Source of the DNA: Sulfuricurvum sp.
GTDB taxonomy: Bacteria > Campylobacterota > Campylobacteria > Campylobacterales > Sulfurimonadaceae
Direction: 5' to 3'
Length of the DNA stretch: 64,000 nucleotides
Assembly (NCBI RefSeq): GCF_028712165.1
Contig: NZ_JAQTQR010000001.1
Location: forward strand, 1 to 64,000
A program made the translations under genes and the position numbers. Below the pieces are notes generated by a model. That model saw nothing but the letters and a program-made list of their open reading frames with translations, was not told where the DNA came from and did not search any database. Each line of letters begins with the position of its first letter. Position 1 is the first letter of the stretch. This document shows positions 41,378 through 50,233 of this stretch, piece by piece.

Positions 41378-44300
41378 CGAAAGAGTTTTACCCCTTTATT
41401 GGTGATATTTTTAGCAGGGGTCATTTCAAAGTCACTTCCGTTAAAGGTACCGCTGTTTACTCCGGTAACTCCTGCATTGGCATTTGTATAGTCGTATTTG
41501 AAACATGGGTGTTGGGTACATGTTCCCGAATAGAGATAACCGTATGTCGAAGAATACCACAGCCATTTGCTAATGTCCAAATGGACGGTTTGATCGGCGG
41601 TTGAGGTGACTTTTATGATTTGTATCCCCTCTTGGGGTGCTGTGGTGACATCGATATTGCTATTAGAGGTTCCTGCACTAAAGCCTCCTTGGATCACATT
41701 CCCCTGATTGGCGGCGTCATGATTTAGGTTTCGGTACCAATGGAGAATATTTTGAGGCATACCGCTGACAAAACCGCCGGAGGTGGTACTGTAGACTTCA
41801 AATTCTATTGGCACATCAACAGGTGAAATATTGGTAGCAATATCGTATGCACGGACACGGCCGTAGACAAAGTGAGCGCTTCCCAACGGTGTGCCAGTTC
41901 CAGCGGTATCGGGATCGGTAGCGGTTGCCGAAGTAACAGTAAAATAAAACGGGTTTAGAGGTTTTGTCTCGTTTCGATCAAAATTTAGCTCTATATTGGG
42001 GGTTACGGTACCATTATTAAATAATCCGTTATTGAAGGTTAGTATCCACGGATCACCTTTGAGTACATTGGAATTTACGCCGCTTAACGCTTCAGAATAG
42101 AGAATTTTGCTGAGAGGGTCAGGAATAACAGAGTGTAGAAGTGTCACTGTCGTATCTTTGGAATAACACCCTTCCGTATAGTTTTGGGTGGTGATATTTT
42201 CATCATTTTTGGCGGTGATGATGAGGCCGAGCTGTGCCGACATATTGAGATCATTTGAGAGGTAGGTAAATCCGCCTCCGAAATTTGAGAGGGTTGCATT
42301 GACGTCAAAATGATCCGGTGTAATGTTCAACGAGAGATTGTTTTCAATGTTGCACCCGAGCAGCCCTTGAGCGTTCATTGTAGTCGTATTGCTATCAACG
42401 ATACAATCATTGCTCCGGTCTATAGTAGTCCATGTTGTGTCTTTTGTATTGAGGTAAATTATCCCCACATCGGTTGCTTTTGCCGTTGATGAATTATTGT
42501 CATTTTGAAAGAGAAGCGAAAACGGCTCAGTCGGACTTATACTTGATTTTAAAAATCCGCTTGATACAGGACAATTTGGATTTGGTACTTGAAGTTCCGT
42601 CGTCACATTTGCTGTGCCGTTGTATCCGGTTCCGCTATTGAGTGCAGAGATTTGTAACGTAAAATCAGCAGCTTTAGTCGATCCTGTCGGCGAGGTAATA
42701 CCAAATGAAGGAGGACGAATAGCAAAACTATCGCTTGAACAATATAATTCACTGGAATTGGTCTCAATCATGAGTTTGATATTGGAGTAAGCTTTGGCGA
42801 TGTTTAGATTAGGAATAGTAATGACTCTGTTGGTTTCGTTGATATCATATGCACCGTTGGATAGGAGGGTGAATAATTTTGGGGTAGTAGCGTTGCATGA
42901 GGCAGCCAAGGCGTCGATTGCATAAATATTCTTGATTTTTCGTGAGGGAATAGTACCGCTATCGGCACAGGCAACGGTTACATTCACGTCAAATGGTTGA
43001 TTTGCAATACGGGTTTGAAGCCGATAAGAAGGAGTTAGAGTCGTATCATAGCTGTGGTAGGGTTCATATTTGAATGAAGTACACTCTGTAACCAGTGTCC
43101 CTTGCTCAACACGGATATTATCAATCCAGCTACCGTATCCGTCATCGGATGATGAAGGCTCTTCAAAAGAAATTTTATCTATTCCGGCAGTTCCGGTGAC
43201 CTGTATTTGCGCGGTTTGCCATCCGGCAGTATTTCCTTCGACTTGCGTCACAGCAACGTCGTTCCATTTGGCGATTATGACATCGCTGTGGGAAGTGTCC
43301 CGTTTTCGATAATCAAACGAAATGATGTAGTTTGTCCCTGCAACTGTATCGAGTGTTTGCCATATTTTATCGACTTGACCGCCATTACCATCGATTTCAG
43401 TAAAGATGGTGCCATCGCTGGCTGCCGGGGCAGTAGTGTTTTCCCATGTTTCTAAATAGTAAGCGACATTCCATCCGCAAAGGCCGTCCCGCAAATGAAC
43501 GGTTCCACCGGCAACGCCGTCCCAGGTTTGTACAATATTCGAATTACACTGAATTTCAAAACTCGGATTGGCGATGAGGTTGCCTCCGGTCGGAAGACAG
43601 CAACATGGAAGTGTTCGTGCGGTTCCGTCATAATTATTTTTACTATTTTCGTTGGTATAGATATTTAAAATCTCTGAATCAGACAAGGTGGCATCAAAAA
43701 CTTTGAATTCATCAACACCGCCTTCGAGATAGGCATCAGCACTCCAGTTACTTTTTCCGATGTAATTTTTGGTCCGTGCGACGTTTGCAGGTATCTTCAT
43801 TGTCGTAGATTGAGCTATCATAACTCCGTCTTTGTAGAGTTTACATCCTCCGCTACCGTTGCAGGTAGCTCCCCAAAAATGCCAATTGGTATCTGAAATC
43901 GCATTGGAAGCTACCAAATAATTGTCAGCACCGGGGTCATGAATACCTAACACTAGATTATTCGTCGTCCCTTGTCTCCCTAAAAAGATATTGTTGAGAT
44001 TGGTTCCATTTCCAAAATCGAAGATTCGTTCCCATGATCCTGCACTAGAAAATTTAGCCCACGTCGTTACCGTAAAACCGTCATTGAAATTGGGTTGATT
44101 TTGAGAGAGGGTCGGAAGTTGGATGTATTGTTTATTGGTTCGGGTAAAAAGAGCTCCATTATTGATAATTTGTGCAGAAACCTGCGGAATAATGGTTCCA
44201 TTGTCACTTTTGGGAGTTGCATTATAGTAACTATTGCTACTATCGATTACTTCTCCATTGGTTCCGTTCCAAGCACATTCATCCATTCGGTATTCGGCAG

Positions 44301-46842
44301 CTGTTTGAATCGGAGAATAGCATGCGTTGATCGGACAGGAAGAGAGAGGAGAGTTGTCATAGCCGCTAGGCGCTATTCCGTTCCAAGAGTTACCGTTGAA
44401 GGTATGTGCCGTATTGTTGCGGTACGCGAACGGAGAAGTTCGGAAGCAGTTATTGGTTACTATGGCATTGTGTGACGGGTCAGAATCGATATTGACGGCG
44501 TTATTGGTATTGTTGGTGAATTTCGAATTTTTGATGGTAACATTGAGAGCATTCCAATCTGTTTTGATGCCGTACGTTGCAGCCGTGATACAGACATGAT
44601 CGATAGTAGCTGACGATGCAACAGGAATATAGATACCTGTCCCTCCCGCAGAGATAACAGTGTCTTTGATCGAAAGAATGTGCGCACTTCCCCAGCTTAG
44701 ATTGATGCCGTTATTATTTGTCGTCGCAATGAACCCCTGTCTGATTGTAGAATCCTGACCAAAAACGGCGTTTACACCGTAGGTTTTGGCAGTGATATTA
44801 AAGTTTTGCAGCAGGGTTATCCCAGAGGATGCATTAATACCTATTCCGTTTGTGGAGGTTATATTGATATCGCTCATATTCAAAGTTCCTGAATGTGCGA
44901 TATCGATACCGTTATCGTAGGATTGTATGGATATATTTGAAAAAATATGATTGCCTGATGCGTTGTAAGCTAACGTAATTCCTTTACCTGAAGAGGAAGA
45001 GATAGCAAGATTGGAAAAAGTGTTGTTTAAAGAATTTTGACCGAGATAAATACTATCTGTTTGTGCAGAAACAGAAAGGTTTTGAAAGGTGTGCGAACCG
45101 CTTCCTTGCCAATTATCCGTAATTCCGTAATTCGAAGTTCCTGTTGATGCAATAGAAAGATTTTTTATAGTTGCATCGGATGCTTTTATCGTGAGTCCCG
45201 CGGATGAAGCAGTATTGATCATAACATCGTCACGGTTACCGCTGTAGCCTTGCAGGGTAAGATTGTTTTGGGTAATGGCTAGATTGTTTTCTGTATACGT
45301 TCCTTTACAAATTTGGACAGTGTCTCCTGCCGTAGCTTTCGCAAGTGCGGCTGAGATGGTTGTAAACGATGCAGTGGGACATTCGACTTTATCATCATCG
45401 ACAAGTAAATTATAGACTTGAAACTGTGCGGTTGTTCCGGCTCCGTCATCATCAAGACCATCGGATGCAGCAGAAACGTTCACAGTATAGAGTGACGCTA
45501 CCGCAGGAGCCGAAAACTTGAGCGATAGCATACTGGTGGTATTAGTGGCTAACGCTCCGGTTGTCAGATTACAGTCAAGTGCAGTGGTGTTTTGTGTACA
45601 GCTCCAATTTACTGCTCCGTTGGTAAGTTGTTGAAACGTCATTCCGCTCGGAAGCGAAAGTGAAAGAACCGTATTTGGAGCAGAATCTGGTCCCTTATTG
45701 GAGACGTTTACATCCATTGTAAGCGATTCTGATTCCATGACGATTGAGGGCTGTATGGAGGCACTGACGCTGAGATTGGCATCGTTCACCACTCGGCTAA
45801 GGTCAAAAGATCGGCTGAATACAGCGATCGAGGCAGGTGCTAACGGATGGTCGCGTGTCGATAGCCCATAATCAGGACTTCCGGACCAGGCCCATTTGTT
45901 CCCTGAAATTTTACCGGATCCTTTTGCCCGTTTACTGTCTATCACAAGACCAATATTACGGCTGGTTTCGGCACATTTTCGAAACCAGCCGCCATATGAA
46001 GCGTTATTGATCGCTTTGGAAGCAATAAAGAGATAATTGCTTGTCGGAAAGGCGTTGTTGATAGAGATAGTTCGGCAGGTTTGATCGTATCCTCCAAAGA
46101 CATTTCCGGTCAGAAAGGTTTGGTAATAGACGGGATTTGTACCAGTATCGGTTGCGGTAAAACTGCCAAATTTGTTACTCTCAATGACGAAGTAGCCCAC
46201 TTTTTCGCTTTGGGTGATTGATATTCCGGTTTCAATAAAGTGGCTTTTATCTAAAGCAATTTGTGCTGAAGAAGAGGTAATGTTGTTAATGGTTTCGGTA
46301 ACCCATGGAATAGAGATGGCATTATTGGTTGTTCCTCTGCCTGTGGGGGTATTTCCTGAGGGCAATTCATTATTCATTGTCTGTAATTGGGTGATGACCG
46401 AAGGGGGTTGGCTGTAGGCATGACTGAACGTGAGGGTTGTCCAGCTGTTGGAAATTCGATCGTCATTTACCACATTGGAAATTGTTTTAATACCGGCCTC
46501 AACTTTGGTTCCATCGGGCAGCCGATATACCCCTACGGGGATTGCAACGTAATAGGCCGGGACATTGACATGGGGGCCGTCTTCATAAATACTTTCCATA
46601 ACTTTCGCGCAGAATCCGGTCGTCGTTACATTGGTCAGTTTGATAATGGCATTATTATTCCCGCTGTTATCCATCATCATATATACGACAGGAGGCTGGG
46701 AATAGGTTTGGCGGAAGTTTTGGCAGGTCGCCGCATTTTCGGAATTATCGATGGAGACCGCACCGCTCTCTAAACTGAGAGTTGCGGCATGGAGGAGATT
46801 AAAAGCAAACAAAAGTGTAAAAATAATAATTTTTAGATACAT
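41374..46842 (-). CDS. Giant MshQ-like surface protein: lead gene of the pilus operon
   Basis: An 1822-residue exported protein, started at the ATG at 46842 with a GGGAG ribosome site; a frame extension to 46881 lacks one. The signal peptide is YLKIIIFTLLFAFNLLHA. Two N-terminal segments share the phrase YSQPPxV. Residues 350-480 look like a DUF11-type Ig domain, 485-815 like a right-handed beta-helix with Ser/Asn-rich turns, 845-1065 like a LamG/concanavalin domain (DGFTVTTWAKFSSAG, YIGKSNW), and 1085-1240 like a DUF642-type domain (NPSFEIQ ... WIDNIRVEQG). The last 580 residues resemble MshQ. A CCC triplet sits at about 1074. Likely a pilus-tip adhesin or a protein exported with the pilus; domain names come from pattern, not search. 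Confidence 0.75.
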   Translation of the reverse strand: MYLKIIIFTLLFAFNLLHAATLSLESGAVSIDNSENAATCQNFRQTYSQPPVVYMMMDNSGNNNAIIKLTNVTTTGFCAKVMESIYEDGPHVNVPAYYVAIPVGVYRLPDGTKVEAGIKTISNVVNDDRISNSWTTLTFSHAYSQPPSVITQLQTMNNELPSGNTPTGRGTTNNAISIPWVTETINNITSSSAQIALDKSHFIETGISITQSEKVGYFVIESNKFGSFTATDTGTNPVYYQTFLTGNVFGGYDQTCRTISINNAFPTSNYLFIASKAINNASYGGWFRKCAETSRNIGLVIDSKRAKGSGKISGNKWAWSGSPDYGLSTRDHPLAPASIAVFSRSFDLSRVVNDANLSVSASIQPSIVMESESLTMDVNVSNKGPDSAPNTVLSLSLPSGMTFQQLTNGAVNWSCTQNTTALDCNLTTGALATNTTSMLSLKFSAPAVASLYTVNVSAASDGLDDDGAGTTAQFQVYNLLVDDDKVECPTASFTTISAALAKATAGDTVQICKGTYTENNLAITQNNLTLQGYSGNRDDVMINTASSAGLTIKASDATIKNLSIASTGTSNYGITDNWQGSGSHTFQNLSVSAQTDSIYLGQNSLNNTFSNLAISSSSGKGITLAYNASGNHIFSNISIQSYDNGIDIAHSGTLNMSDINITSTNGIGINASSGITLLQNFNITAKTYGVNAVFGQDSTIRQGFIATTNNNGINLSWGSAHILSIKDTVISAGGTGIYIPVASSATIDHVCITAATYGIKTDWNALNVTIKNSKFTNNTNNAVNIDSDPSHNAIVTNNCFRTSPFAYRNNTAHTFNGNSWNGIAPSGYDNSPLSSCPINACYSPIQTAAEYRMDECAWNGTNGEVIDSSNSYYNATPKSDNGTIIPQVSAQIINNGALFTRTNKQYIQLPTLSQNQPNFNDGFTVTTWAKFSSAGSWERIFDFGNGTNLNNIFLGRQGTTNNLVLGIHDPGADNYLVASNAISDTNWHFWGATCNGSGGCKLYKDGVMIAQSTTMKIPANVARTKNYIGKSNWSADAYLEGGVDEFKVFDATLSDSEILNIYTNENSKNNYDGTARTLPCCCLPTGGNLIANPSFEIQCNSNIVQTWDGVAGGTVHLRDGLCGWNVAYYLETWENTTAPAASDGTIFTEIDGNGGQVDKIWQTLDTVAGTNYIISFDYRKRDTSHSDVIIAKWNDVAVTQVEGNTAGWQTAQIQVTGTAGIDKISFEEPSSSDDGYGSWIDNIRVEQGTLVTECTSFKYEPYHSYDTTLTPSYRLQTRIANQPFDVNVTVACADSGTIPSRKIKNIYAIDALAASCNATTPKLFTLLSNGAYDINETNRVITIPNLNIAKAYSNIKLMIETNSSELYCSSDSFAIRPPSFGITSPTGSTKAADFTLQISALNSGTGYNGTANVTTELQVPNPNCPVSSGFLKSSISPTEPFSLLFQNDNNSSTAKATDVGIIYLNTKDTTWTTIDRSNDCIVDSNTTTMNAQGLLGCNIENNLSLNITPDHFDVNATLSNFGGGFTYLSNDLNMSAQLGLIITAKNDENITTQNYTEGCYSKDTTVTLLHSVIPDPLSKILYSEALSGVNSNVLKGDPWILTFNNGLFNNGTVTPNIELNFDRNETKPLNPFYFTVTSATATDPDTAGTGTPLGSAHFVYGRVRAYDIATNISPVDVPIEFEVYSTTSGGFVSGMPQNILHWYRNLNHDAANQGNVIQGGFSAGTSNSNIDVTTAPQEGIQIIKVTSTADQTVHLDISKWLWYSSTYGYLYSGTCTQHPCFKYDYTNANAGVTGVNSGTFNGSDFEMTPAKNITNKGVKLFR

Positions 46843-46869
46843 TTGCTCCCCTTTCTCCAACCTGATATT

Positions 46870-46896
46870 ATTATAATACAAATTGACTCAATTATA
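46870..46896 (-). promoter_or_regulatory. Candidate -10 boxes of the pilus operon
   Basis: On the minus strand TATAAT occurs at 46896-46891 and at 46875-46870, about 50 and 28 bases before the ATG at 46842. The second lies in a self-complementary ATTATAAT (46870-46877), so it also reads TATAAT on plus. No sigma-54 element is visible, so the pilus operon is not under the flagellar regulon by this evidence. Confidence 0.45.
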
Positions 46897-46916
46897 CGGA
46901 TAAAAGCCCTTTTCGC

Positions 46917-46922
46917 TATAAT
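46917..46922 (+). promoter_or_regulatory. -10 box of leuA
   Basis: CGCTATAATCACG gives a perfect TATAAT 59 bases before the leuA ATG. The upstream T-rich DNA without a spaced -35 is normal for the group. A leader of about 50 bases would result; no attenuator with Leu codons is seen in it. Confidence 0.55.
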
Positions 46923-46981
46923 CACGCCACTCATTTGCACTCAGCAAGGGCAATGAGAAGAGATTATTATAGGAGTTTCGT

Positions 46982-48649
46982 ATGAAACACGCATCCGCGG
47001 GCAAATATCGCCCTTATCCACAAGTTGATTTGCCAAATCGTATTTGGCCATCTCGTACCATCACGCACGCCCCTATCTGGTGCAGTGTCGATCTTCGCGA
47101 CGGAAACCAGGCGTTGATCACCCCGATGAATTTGGATCAAAAACTTTCTCTTTTCAAACTCTTGCTGAAACTCGGATTTAAAAATATTGAAGTGGGATTT
47201 CCTTCCGCCTCGAAGGTCGAATTTGATTTCTTGCGCACCTTGGTCGAGCAAAAATTGATTCCCGATGACGTTACGGTTCAGGTCCTCGTTCAAGCGCGCG
47301 AACACTTGATCGACAAAACGTTCGAGGCCCTTGCGGGGGTCAAAAAAGCGATCGTCCATTTGTACAACTCGACGTCGGTGGCGCAGCGTAAGATCGTCTT
47401 TGGAAAAGAACAGGATGAGATTATCGCATTGGCATTAGAGGGTGTCGATATGGTCAAAGCCCGTGTGGCCAAGCACGACGGCGAGATCATGCTCGAATAT
47501 TCTCCCGAGAGTTTTACAGGTACGGAGCTTGAATTTGCCGCCCGTATCTGTAACGCCGTGACCGATCGATGGGGAATCAGCGCTGAGCGCAAAGTCGTGA
47601 TCAATCTCCCCGCAACGGTCGAGATGGCGACACCGAACGTCTATGCCGATCAGATCGAGTGGATGAGCCGTCATTTGACGAATCGCGAGCACGTATTGAT
47701 CTCGACCCATACCCATAATGACCGCGGAACCTCGGTTGCCGCGACGGAACTTGCCTTGTTGGCGGGTGCCGATCGTGTCGAGGGGACGTTGCTCTCTAAC
47801 GGCGAACGCACCGGAAACGTCGATATCATCACGTTGGCGCTTAATATGTACACCCAAGGGGTTGATCCGGAATTGGATTTCAGCGATTTGGAGACGGTTG
47901 TTCGGGTTGTCGAAGAGTGTACCGATATGAAAACCCATGAGCGTCATCCGTACGTCGGCGAGTTGGTGTACACGGCGTTTTCAGGGTCACACCAAGACGC
48001 GATCAACAAAGGGTTGGCGTATCAACGAGCCAAAGAGGACGCATTCTGGGAAGTACCGTATTTGCCGATCGATCCGTCGGATGTGGGGCGTAACTACGAG
48101 GGGATTATCCGAATCAATTCCCAATCGGGCAAGGGGGGCGTAGCCTATGTCCTCGAAGATAAATTCGAGTACTCGCTTCCGAAAAAAATGCATCCGGAAA
48201 TCGGGCGCATCGTTCAACAGGTGACTGACGAAGCGGGGCGCGAACTCTCCAGCGAAGAGATTTTGGCCATTTTTGAAAAGACCTATTTCGGCGAACCGCA
48301 TGACATCGAGTTTGTTGACTACTCTGTAATTTCGGAGAGTGCAAAAGACAAACTCGTCAAATGTGTCCTCGAATACACCCATAACGGGAAAACGATCCGA
48401 AGCGAGGGGCAGGGGAACGGTCCTATCGATGCGTGCAAAAATGCATTGATGCAGGAATATTCGCATAATTTCAAAGTCCTCTCGTACTCTGAGCATTCAC
48501 GCGGAGAGCTTTCCAGCGCCGAAGCAGTCGCCTATATCGAGATTCAAACAGACAGTCTGGAGAAATTTTTCGGTGTCGGGTGCGATAACGATATTACGGT
48601 CGCTTCGATCAAAGCGATGTTTAGCGCATTGAATCGGGCGTTTTCGTAA
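46982..48649 (+). CDS. leuA: 2-isopropylmalate synthase, type 2
   Basis: First committed enzyme of leucine synthesis: acetyl-CoA plus 2-ketoisovalerate gives 2-isopropylmalate. It has 555 residues, the length of the second LeuA type. Marks are the N-terminal PQVDLPNRIWPSRTITHAP, the metal-site DLRDGNQAL, and HTHNDRGTSVAATELALLAG. A C-terminal regulatory domain ends VASIKAMFSALNRAFS. The gene uses GC-rich codons more than its neighbours. Its last 50 bases recur, diverged, at 50986-51035, which suggests that this 3' end was a recombination site. Confidence 0.95.
   Translation: MKHASAGKYRPYPQVDLPNRIWPSRTITHAPIWCSVDLRDGNQALITPMNLDQKLSLFKLLLKLGFKNIEVGFPSASKVEFDFLRTLVEQKLIPDDVTVQVLVQAREHLIDKTFEALAGVKKAIVHLYNSTSVAQRKIVFGKEQDEIIALALEGVDMVKARVAKHDGEIMLEYSPESFTGTELEFAARICNAVTDRWGISAERKVVINLPATVEMATPNVYADQIEWMSRHLTNREHVLISTHTHNDRGTSVAATELALLAGADRVEGTLLSNGERTGNVDIITLALNMYTQGVDPELDFSDLETVVRVVEECTDMKTHERHPYVGELVYTAFSGSHQDAINKGLAYQRAKEDAFWEVPYLPIDPSDVGRNYEGIIRINSQSGKGGVAYVLEDKFEYSLPKKMHPEIGRIVQQVTDEAGRELSSEEILAIFEKTYFGEPHDIEFVDYSVISESAKDKLVKCVLEYTHNGKTIRSEGQGNGPIDACKNALMQEYSHNFKVLSYSEHSRGELSSAEAVAYIEIQTDSLEKFFGVGCDNDITVASIKAMFSALNRAFS
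48600..48649 (+). repeat. Direct repeat, copy 1: last 50 bases of leuA
   Basis: This segment and 50986-51035 align without gaps over 50 bases with 38 identities: the first 13 and 17 of the last 18 match. It includes the leuA stop codon. The two copies bound a 2.3-kb block of accessory genes. Confidence 0.7.
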
Positions 48650-48657
48650 TTCTTCTT

Positions 48658-48685
48658 GTCATTCCGTGCTTGACACGGAATCTAT
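48658..48685. repeat. REP-like palindrome 1 after leuA
   Basis: GTCATTCC...GGAATCTAT frame: ATTCCGTG (48661-48668) pairs with CACGGAAT (48674-48681) around CTTGA, followed by T-rich DNA. It can act as the leuA terminator. The form resembles the GTCATTCC/GGAATCC intergenic palindromes of many proteobacteria. Confidence 0.6.
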
Positions 48686-48699
48686 TTATTTTTATCTTC

Positions 48700-48727
48700 G
48701 TCATCCCCGATCAGGTCGGGAATCCAT
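48700..48727. repeat. REP-like palindrome 2
   Basis: Begins GTCATCCC and ends GGGAATCCAT, with CCCGA (48706-48710) pairing with TCGGG (48716-48720). It shares the ends GTCATYCC and GGAATCYAT with palindrome 1, 14 bases upstream. The pair therefore looks like two units of one repeat family. Confidence 0.55.
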
Positions 48728-48745
48728 TATTTATTCTTATTTGTC

Positions 48746-49471
48746 TTAATTATGCAATTTTGTCATGCCATACTCATAATGAGCACAAGCTTCAATCCCT
48801 TTTCCCTCTTTATTAAAATCCTTATTGTAGCCATCTTTTAAATAGGTCAAAATATTTGTAAGACGTTTAATTGTTTTATCTAGTTTAAAATCAACTTTGA
48901 TCATGGGATTTGGATAAATTGGAGCATTACCTTTCGAAGGTTCAGGTTTAAAGAAATTTTTTCGAGCTGCCCTAAGATGTGTATGCAATGTGTTGATATG
49001 TAAATATACAAAATGAACATTAGTAAGGATGTCATTGTGAGTAATTGATACAATATCTTGACTTTTCAATTCAGTCAATAATTTATAAATATCTTCAACA
49101 CTATCAAGAATTCTATCGAAGTCAAGGTAGGTAATTTTTTCTTTAGATTTTTCATTCTCTAGTGACATTAATCTTGATTTTATTAAACATAGTTGAAAAA
49201 ATGTATTTCTAATTTGATTTGAAATTTCTCGATTTTTTATATTAACGGTAGTCTCAATATTCAAAACAACAGAATAAGAAGCAAGAAGTGCGGATATAAG
49301 TATGCCTAATGCACCGATTAAAGATAGATTTTCTTGCCAAGTTTGATATATTAAATAGGAAATTACTATTATCAAAACTAAGGCAAAACTTCTCAGTATT
49401 TTAATAATTCTACTTGTTGGAATTTTTGCAAATAATATTTTTTGAATTTTATTCATTTGATTGAAATTCAC
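48746..49471 (-). CDS. Hypothetical membrane protein, AT-rich
   Basis: A 241-residue protein of unknown function. Two membrane helices lie at about 29-45 and 50-70 (LIGALGILISALLASYSVVL). The remaining 170 residues are mostly helical and presumably cytoplasmic. The start may be GTG at 49471, overlapping the DUF2442 stop, or ATG at 49456. Codons are much more AT-rich than in leuA or alaS, suggesting transfer. The layout recalls two-helix plus helical-domain membrane proteins of defence or stress islands, but no family is recognised. Confidence 0.7.
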   Translation of the reverse strand: MNFNQMNKIQKILFAKIPTSRIIKILRSFALVLIIVISYLIYQTWQENLSLIGALGILISALLASYSVVLNIETTVNIKNREISNQIRNTFFQLCLIKSRLMSLENEKSKEKITYLDFDRILDSVEDIYKLLTELKSQDIVSITHNDILTNVHFVYLHINTLHTHLRAARKNFFKPEPSKGNAPIYPNPMIKVDFKLDKTIKRLTNILTYLKDGYNKDFNKEGKGIEACAHYEYGMTKLHN

Positions 49472-49761
49472 GCCGCTTCGTTTGAATTATCTCGAAAATC
49501 CCCAATATTTTTGTTTTCATAGAGATCGGCAATAGGAAAACATAAATCGTAATCGTTCCATTCCAAATCACCATCGGTGATCGAAAAGTTTTTAAATAAT
49601 GCCAAATCAGAATATTTGGCAATGTGCGGGTTATGGGAGGTACGGATAAAGTTTTCAAAATTGATCGTTTGTGTCGTTTGATCGTTAAAATGCAAACGAA
49701 TTTTGTATCCGTCTATATACTCAGCGTTTTCGATGATTATGATTTGACCTTCGGTAATCAT
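49468..49761 (-). CDS. DUF2442 protein
   Basis: A 97-residue DUF2442 protein. The pattern is that of the family: DGYKIRLHFNDQTTQTINFE (strand, D-G, 'fedG' type turn) and the later SITDGDLEWNDYDLCFPIADLYE, corresponding to 'G.i.W..g.dl.pe.Ly'. Molecular function unknown. It overlaps the DUF4160 gene by four bases (ATGA). DUF2442 and DUF4160 genes are commonly paired, and a toxin-antitoxin-like role has been suspected but is not shown. Confidence 0.85.
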   Translation of the reverse strand: MITEGQIIIIENAEYIDGYKIRLHFNDQTTQTINFENFIRTSHNPHIAKYSDLALFKNFSITDGDLEWNDYDLCFPIADLYENKNIGDFRDNSNEAA

Positions 49762-50063
49762 TTTACTTTTCCTTCTATTTTGATGCAGTTAACTTGTTTG
49801 TGCAAGACAAAATAATCAATCCATTTTTGGACAATTTCACTCTGAAACGTTTCAACCAATTTTTGGAACTCTCTAAGTTCATTTGATGGTAAAGGTCTTT
49901 TTCCTTTGACCTCTTTGATAATAATTTTAGAAATTTTACCATCGATAATAATGAACTCGGCTTTGGACTCGCACCCTTGGTATTTGCCGTGAACGTGCAC
50001 TGGTTCGTGCTCGTTGCTGTAAAAAAGTATAGAAATCCCTAAATATTCAAAAATTTTGGGCAC
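49758..50063 (-). CDS. DUF4160 protein
   Basis: A 101-residue DUF4160 protein. The family start MPKIFEYLGISILFYSNEHE and the His-rich turn EPVHVHGKYQG are clear; the end normally carries a KIEPL-type tail, here IKIEGKVK. The start is GTG at 50063 with AAGGAG upstream. It forms a two-gene unit with the DUF2442 gene. Function unknown. A collapsed homologue lies divergently at 50165. Confidence 0.85.
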   Translation of the reverse strand: MPKIFEYLGISILFYSNEHEPVHVHGKYQGCESKAEFIIIDGKISKIIIKEVKGKRPLPSNELREFQKLVETFQSEIVQKWIDYFVLHKQVNCIKIEGKVK

Positions 50064-50089
50064 ATATACTCCTTTTACTTGATGCTATA

Positions 50090-50112
50090 AGTATATCAAA
50101 ATGCAATATAAT
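50090..50112. promoter_or_regulatory. Divergent -10 boxes between the two DUF4160/DUF2442 modules
   Basis: TATACT on the minus strand at 50095-50090 lies 27 bases before the DUF4160 GTG. TATAAT on the plus strand at 50107-50112 lies 53 bases before the ATG of the DUF4160 remnant and serves the plus-strand DUF2442 gene. The intergenic DNA is otherwise AT-rich and featureless. Confidence 0.4.
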
Positions 50113-50164
50113 ATCACCTACAGATAGCACATCGTTACAATAACCGATAAAAAGGAAGTTGACG

Positions 50165-50222
50165 ATGCCTGAAATTAGCTCAAAACGATCAAAGACCGGA
50201 AAAAATTGAACCCTTGAAATAA
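50165..50222 (+). pseudogene. DUF4160 remnant: head and tail joined by a deletion
   Basis: An ATG at 50165 with AAAAGGAAG upstream begins MPEISSK, like the start of DUF4160 proteins (MPxIS). The frame stops after 14 codons. One base off-frame, from 50187, the DNA reads DQRPEKIEPLK and then TAA (50220-50222), like the usual KIEPL end of the family. So about 60 bases hold the first few and last dozen codons of a gene of about 90 codons, joined out of frame. It sits just before a DUF2442 gene, exactly where a DUF4160 partner is expected. Confidence 0.65.
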
Positions 50223-50233
50223 GGAGTAGTAAA

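Noticed and set aside
46883-46888. TTGACT as a -35 for the leuA promoter
   Set aside because: It is 28 bases from the TATAAT at 46917, too far for a sigma-70 -35, and the group generally lacks conserved -35 boxes.
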